Assembly (NCBI RefSeq): GCF_029953305.1
Contig: NZ_JASBAN010000001.1
Coordinates: 372,001 to 436,000 of the forward strand
Direction: 5' to 3'
Source of the DNA: Commensalibacter nepenthis
Lineage (GTDB): Bacteria; Pseudomonadota; Alphaproteobacteria; Acetobacterales; Acetobacteraceae
DNA: 64,000 bases
Shown: in pieces, positions 60,531 to 64,000 of the stretch
Numbering within the stretch: position 1 is the first letter of the stretch
Layout of the letters: every line of letters begins with the position of its first letter
The notes under the pieces: model-generated
The model's database searches: none
What the model saw: only the letters and a program-made list of their open reading frames with translations
Told to the model about the DNA's origin: nothing
Translations under genes and position numbers: made by a program

Positions 60531-61445
60531 TTACTCTTCTCTCAAATATAATTTAACAGAATCTTTACGTTTTTCCCACATTTCTGCACCTTCTTGATCT
60601 AGGCGTGCAAATTCGACATCTGACAGATGAATATTCACCGCCGCCACATTTTCTTCTAAATGATTGACTTTACCCGTTCCAGGAATAGGAATAATCTGCT
60701 CGGCACGTCTTAACAACCATGCCAACGCAATTTGACGAGCAGTCGCTTGCTTATTCATCATGATTTCTTTTAAGACAATCCCCTCTTCAAATTCTTTTTG
60801 ATCCAAAGGGGCATAAGGGATAAAAGCAATATCATGTGCCGCGCAATATTGTAAAACATGCTCTGATTCACGATTAATCAGATTATATTTATTTTGAACC
60901 GAAACAACATTGAAAAATTCTTGCGCTTTTTTAATCATGCTGACCCCCACCGCAGACAACCCAACATGACCAATCAATCCTTCTTGCTGCATTTTGGCAA
61001 TCACTTCAAATTGCACTTCTGGTGATGTATCTTCTGCCACGCGATGTAATTGCCAAAAACGAATCTGATCCAGCTTTAGGCGACGTAAACTCATCAATAC
61101 ACATTGACGCAAATACTCAGGATTACCAATCGGACGCCAAATATCAGGACCATGACGCGTATGTCCGCCTTTGGTTCCGATTAATAATTCTGGTGGATAA
61201 GGATACAAAGCTTCACGAATTAAATCTTCGCTGATAAATGGACCATAACTGTCCGCTGTATCAATAAAATTGACCCCCAATTCCACCGCACGTTGTAACG
61301 TTGCAATGGCTTGGTTGCGGTCTTCAGGTTCCCCCCACACGCCCTGCCCAACAATACGCATTGCACCAAAGCCCATACGATTAACGGCGATATCCCCACC
61401 AATTTTATATGTGCCCGCATTGGCTGCATTTACATCTAAGCCCAT
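60531..61445 (-). CDS. Aldo/keto reductase
   Basis: (Beta/alpha)8 NADPH-dependent oxidoreductase, 304 residues. The catalytic Asp and Tyr are in VNFIDTADSYGPF (about 58-70), the Lys in LLIGTKGGHTRH (about 91) and the His in IRFWQLHRV (about 125). The C-terminal half has IIPIPGTGKVNHLEENVAAV (about 252-271), the usual NADP-binding end. It belongs to a different subgroup from the aldo/keto reductase at 21 kb; by eye it is nearest the oxidoreductases related to YajO/pyridoxal reductases. The substrate is not predictable. The gene ends 110 bp before the PBP1A start. Confidence 0.92.
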   Translation of the reverse strand: MGLDVNAANAGTYKIGGDIAVNRMGFGAMRIVGQGVWGEPEDRNQAIATLQRAVELGVNFIDTADSYGPFISEDLIREALYPYPPELLIGTKGGHTRHGPDIWRPIGNPEYLRQCVLMSLRRLKLDQIRFWQLHRVAEDTSPEVQFEVIAKMQQEGLIGHVGLSAVGVSMIKKAQEFFNVVSVQNKYNLINRESEHVLQYCAAHDIAFIPYAPLDQKEFEEGIVLKEIMMNKQATARQIALAWLLRRAEQIIPIPGTGKVNHLEENVAAVNIHLSDVEFARLDQEGAEMWEKRKDSVKLYLREE

Positions 61446-61488
61446 TTTTCGGTTCCTTTTCTACAAAATACCATTTTATCAAAACCGC

Positions 61489-63027
61489 CTATTGTTCGTT
61501 TACGTCTGTTATTTTTGTAATTCTGACTAATTCAATACGATAATCTTTGACCTCTAAAACTTTAAATCGTAATTGTTGAATTTCAATAACTTCACCAACA
61601 TTTAATATTCGTTTGTGATGCGCAAACAAAAATCCTGCCAAAGAAACATATTCTTCATCATGATCAAAAAAAGCACCACAATTCAAAGTCATCATTACAG
61701 AATGGATGTCTGTTGACCCTTTGACAAGCCATCCATCGCCATCTTTGATAATTTTTGACGTTTCGTCTTCATCAGGAAACTCCCCAGCGATTGCCTCCAA
61801 CACATCCACAGGGGTTGCTATTCCTTGAACAGTATCGAATTCATTGGTAATAATCACCAAGCGCCCTTTGGCTTTCTTTAAGGTCGGTAATAAGTTAATC
61901 ACATCAATCATATCAGGCACAATAATCGGAGGATATTGTTCAGCAAATTCCGCCACATTCCCATTCTCATTAATAACCATCAACAAATCTTTGGCTCTGA
62001 CAACGCCGATAATTTTATCCAATTCCCCTTGACAAACAGGGAAAATATTATGCGGTGTCGCCATAATCTGCACTTTGATTTCCTCCAAAGAATCTTCACA
62101 ATCAATCCAAGATACTTCTATACGTGGGGTCATAATACTGCGCAATGAGCGCGATGCCAATGTCAAGACCCCATTAATCATATAGCGTTCTTCTTCGGCA
62201 AAACTTTCCTGCAACATATTTTCAGTATTACCCGCAGCTTGCCTAGGCGCATTTCCGCCAAGCAATCCCAAAATTTTTTCAGCAGTTCGATCTCGAAAAG
62301 GTATTTTGGATTGATTTTTAAGGAAATTCCGTCGCGCCACTTGGTTAAAGAATTCAATAAGCAAGGAAAAGCTGATTGCAGCATAAATATATCCTTTGGG
62401 AATATGGAACCCTACGCCATCAGCAACCAGACTGACACCAATCATCATTAAAAAGCTGAGGCACAACACAACCACCGTAGGATGCTCAATGACAAATTTT
62501 GTTAACGATTTCGAGGCATAAATCATCACTATCATTGAAATAATGACCGCCGCCATCATAATCGCCAGCTCGTCGACCATTCCAACAGCGGTGATAACGG
62601 AATCCAAAGAAAAAACAGCGTCCAATATAATAATCTGAACAATTACCACCCAAAATTTGGCGTTGCCTTTACCTTGATTATCTTGATGCTCATGCCCTTC
62701 TAATCGTTCATGCAGCTCCATCGTGGCTTTGAATAACAAGAACACACCACCAATAATCAAAATCAAATCTCTGACTGAAAGGCTGAAGCCTCCATAACTG
62801 ACCAACGGTTTGGTCAATGTTACAATCCACGACACAATGGATAATAACCCCAGACGCGTCACCATCGCCAAAACCAGCCCAATAATTCTGGCTTTATCGC
62901 GTTGGTTAAAAGGGAGTTTATCAGCAACAATCGCTACAAAAACGAGATTATCGATCCCAAGGACAATTTCCAAAACAATTAAGGTTATTAGTCCCATCCA
63001 CGCCGAAGGATCCAATAAGAGTTCCAT
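61489..63027 (-). CDS. TerC family membrane protein with CBS pair and CorC/HlyC domain
   Basis: Fusion protein of 512 residues resembling E. coli YoaE/YegH. The TerC-type membrane region (about 10-240) has [23 protein letters not shown] near the start, with the conserved acidic/Asn pair, and [23 protein letters not shown] near 127-149 as its repeat. A cytoplasmic CBS domain pair (about 300-420, with [19 protein letters not shown] and [10 protein letters not shown]-type segments) is followed by a CorC/HlyC domain (about 430-510). TerC members are linked to metal export, often manganese. CBS domains sense nucleotides or ions. The substrate is not determinable from sequence. It is leftward and divergent from rdgB. 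Confidence 0.9.
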   Translation of the reverse strand: MELLLDPSAWMGLITLIVLEIVLGIDNLVFVAIVADKLPFNQRDKARIIGLVLAMVTRLGLLSIVSWIVTLTKPLVSYGGFSLSVRDLILIIGGVFLLFKATMELHERLEGHEHQDNQGKGNAKFWVVIVQIIILDAVFSLDSVITAVGMVDELAIMMAAVIISMIVMIYASKSLTKFVIEHPTVVVLCLSFLMMIGVSLVADGVGFHIPKGYIYAAISFSLLIEFFNQVARRNFLKNQSKIPFRDRTAEKILGLLGGNAPRQAAGNTENMLQESFAEEERYMINGVLTLASRSLRSIMTPRIEVSWIDCEDSLEEIKVQIMATPHNIFPVCQGELDKIIGVVRAKDLLMVINENGNVAEFAEQYPPIIVPDMIDVINLLPTLKKAKGRLVIITNEFDTVQGIATPVDVLEAIAGEFPDEDETSKIIKDGDGWLVKGSTDIHSVMMTLNCGAFFDHDEEYVSLAGFLFAHHKRILNVGEVIEIQQLRFKVLEVKDYRIELVRITKITDVNEQ

Positions 63028-63171
63028 ATTTCTTTCTCAAAAAAAATAAAAAGCCAATTTAATCATTATTCGTATCTCAGTACAAAAATTATTTATATCA
63101 CCCCAAGTTCCATGCCAATATGTTAAAAACGATCAAGTCCACTTTATTTATAGAACAAAGAAGATTTTTTT

Positions 63172-63774
63172 ATGACGACTTATCGCAAACTTAACCATAA
63201 CTCTGAATTGGTTGTCGCCACATATAATACTGGCAAAGCAAAGGAAATAAGCAGTTTACTGGCTCCATTTAAAATAAAAACCTATTCTGCGAGGGAATTA
63301 AATTTACCAGAACCAGAAGAAAATGGTTCCAGCTTTCAAGAAAATGCACGCATCAAAGCCTTGGCTGCGGCTCAAGAATCAAAATTACCCAGCCTTGCTG
63401 ATGATTCTGGTTTTTGCATCAATGCGCTAAATGGGGACCCTGGGATTTATTCTGCACGTTGGGCAGGTCCAAAAAAAGATTATGTTATGGCGATGCGCAC
63501 CATGTATGAAAAATTACAATTTTTCTCTGATCGTTCTTGTTACTTTATTTCTGTGCTGTGCTTGGCTTATCCTGATGGATATACATGCGAATTTGAAGGG
63601 AAAATTGAAGGCGAATTTATTTGGCCAGCCAGAGGTCAAAATGGACATGGCTATGACCCAATTTTTCAACCCAAAGAGTTCTCTGTCACTTTTGCAGAAA
63701 TGAGCGAGGCTGAAAAAAATAAAATCAGCCATCGAGGGTTGGCTTTTCAACAATTTATAAAAAATTGTTTCTAA
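63172..63774 (+). CDS. rdgB: XTP/dITP diphosphatase (RdgB)
   Basis: House-cleaning pyrophosphatase that removes non-canonical purine nucleotides (dITP, XTP) from the pool. Motifs: VVATYNTGKAKEI (about 14-26, phosphate-binding), the metal-binding SLADDSGFCINALNGDPGIYSARWAG (about 74-99) and GQNGHGYDPIF (about 154-164), then MSEAEKNKISHRGLAF at the end. The product is 200 residues, normal for RdgB. It is the only rightward gene at this end and is convergent with the hpnN fragment. Confidence 0.96.
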   Translation: MTTYRKLNHNSELVVATYNTGKAKEISSLLAPFKIKTYSARELNLPEPEENGSSFQENARIKALAAAQESKLPSLADDSGFCINALNGDPGIYSARWAGPKKDYVMAMRTMYEKLQFFSDRSCYFISVLCLAYPDGYTCEFEGKIEGEFIWPARGQNGHGYDPIFQPKEFSVTFAEMSEAEKNKISHRGLAFQQFIKNCF

Positions 63775-63795
63775 GCCACTTTCTTTTCCCGCTTT

Positions 63796-64000
63796 TTATC
63801 GCTCATCAATATCACGTTTAGGTAATAAAGCGGGAACCAGTCCCAACGTTACAAGCAAAGTACATCCCAATGAAATCAACAATAATACCCCCATACTTGA
63901 CGTTCCAGGATGCGCAGAGGCTGCCAAAGCACCAAACGCCGTTCCTGTTGTCAATGCAGAGAATAAAACCGCTCTGGCTGTGGGAGAAGATAACGGTTCT
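63796..64000 (-). CDS. hpnN: HpnN-like MMPL/RND hopanoid transporter, C-terminal fragment
   Basis: Only the last 68 codons are in the window; the 5' end lies beyond position 64000. The fragment reads TARAVLFSALTTGTAFGALA, then HPGTSSMGVLLLISLGCTLL and VTLGLVPALLP before a basic and acidic tail ending DIDER. This is the characteristic end of the MMPL-family exporters near hopanoid genes, which move hopanoids to the outer membrane. It is consistent with the alphaproteobacterial lineage. Because only the tail is seen, other MMPL or RND members remain possible. It converges on rdgB with a 21-bp gap. Confidence 0.7.
   Translation of the reverse strand, partial: EPLSSPTARAVLFSALTTGTAFGALAASAHPGTSSMGVLLLISLGCTLLVTLGLVPALLPKRDIDER

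Noticed and set aside
63787-63835. Inverted repeat TCCCGCTTT / AAAGCGGGA between rdgB and the end of hpnN
   Set aside because: The loop is about 31 nt and most of the repeat lies within hpnN coding sequence; no T-tract follows, so a terminator is not supported.

Overview
The window looks like a contiguous piece of an alphaproteobacterial chromosome, most consistent with the Acetobacteraceae. The base composition is visibly AT-rich (by eye in the high 30s % G+C), unlike most of that family, which points to an insect- or gut-associated, Commensalibacter-like lineage. This is an inference from gene content (cobalamin-dependent MetH, a hopanoid transporter fragment, an OlsB-like acyltransferase, a Fur without CxxC motifs, TonB-dependent uptake, cvpA-purF linkage) and not from a marker gene. 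No rRNA, tRNA, CRISPR array, insertion sequence or phage gene was recognised.

Layout. From 1 to about 22 kb nearly all genes run rightward: metH; an unknown alpha/beta-hydrolase-like protein; a Na/Pi cotransporter with a PhoU-like tail; thiamine diphosphokinase; cvpA-purF with a degenerate short-chain dehydrogenase; a small membrane protein behind a consensus promoter; a GT25-like protein; a nitroreductase; then (leftward) a lipoprotein lytic transglycosylase with a SPOR domain. Next is a polysaccharide-export operon (ABC permease, GT61-like protein, ABC ATPase), an AI-2E family exporter, a FucP-type sugar permease and an aldo/keto reductase. From 22 to 28 kb the strands alternate: SMR pump, a 51-residue membrane protein, a secreted single-POTRA protein, hemH, mutY, dciA, a phosphate acyltransferase, and an acyltransferase-3 gene broken by one amber codon.

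From 28 kb to the end almost everything runs leftward. A sulfatase is followed by a thiamine-uptake locus: a TPP riboswitch, a TonB-dependent receptor, a small membrane protein and a ThiY-like binding protein. Then comes an 11-kb block of four FUSC-family membrane proteins enclosing two SEL1-repeat proteins and a small exported protein. Housekeeping genes follow (lnt, olsB-like, fur, rimI, tsaB, RutE-like nitroreductase, NifU-like), then an MFS permease, a complete TonB system (two TonB-like proteins, ExbB, two ExbD, a TPR protein), prfB with its programmed +1 frameshift, PBP1A, an aldo/keto reductase, a TerC/CBS/CorC protein, rdgB (rightward) and the 3' end of hpnN.

How it fits together. The TonB/ExbB/ExbD genes can energise the riboswitch-controlled receptor, and thiamine diphosphokinase makes the effector TPP that the riboswitch senses, so uptake, activation and regulation of thiamine are all represented. 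Envelope functions dominate the rest: glycan export, lipoprotein acylation, ornithine-lipid-type acyl transfer, hopanoid transport, PBP1A, a lytic transglycosylase and the FUSC array. The most unusual structures are the FUSC-SEL1 block, the receptor with its start region folded into a riboswitch, the amber-interrupted acyltransferase and the dehydrogenase that has lost its catalytic residues.
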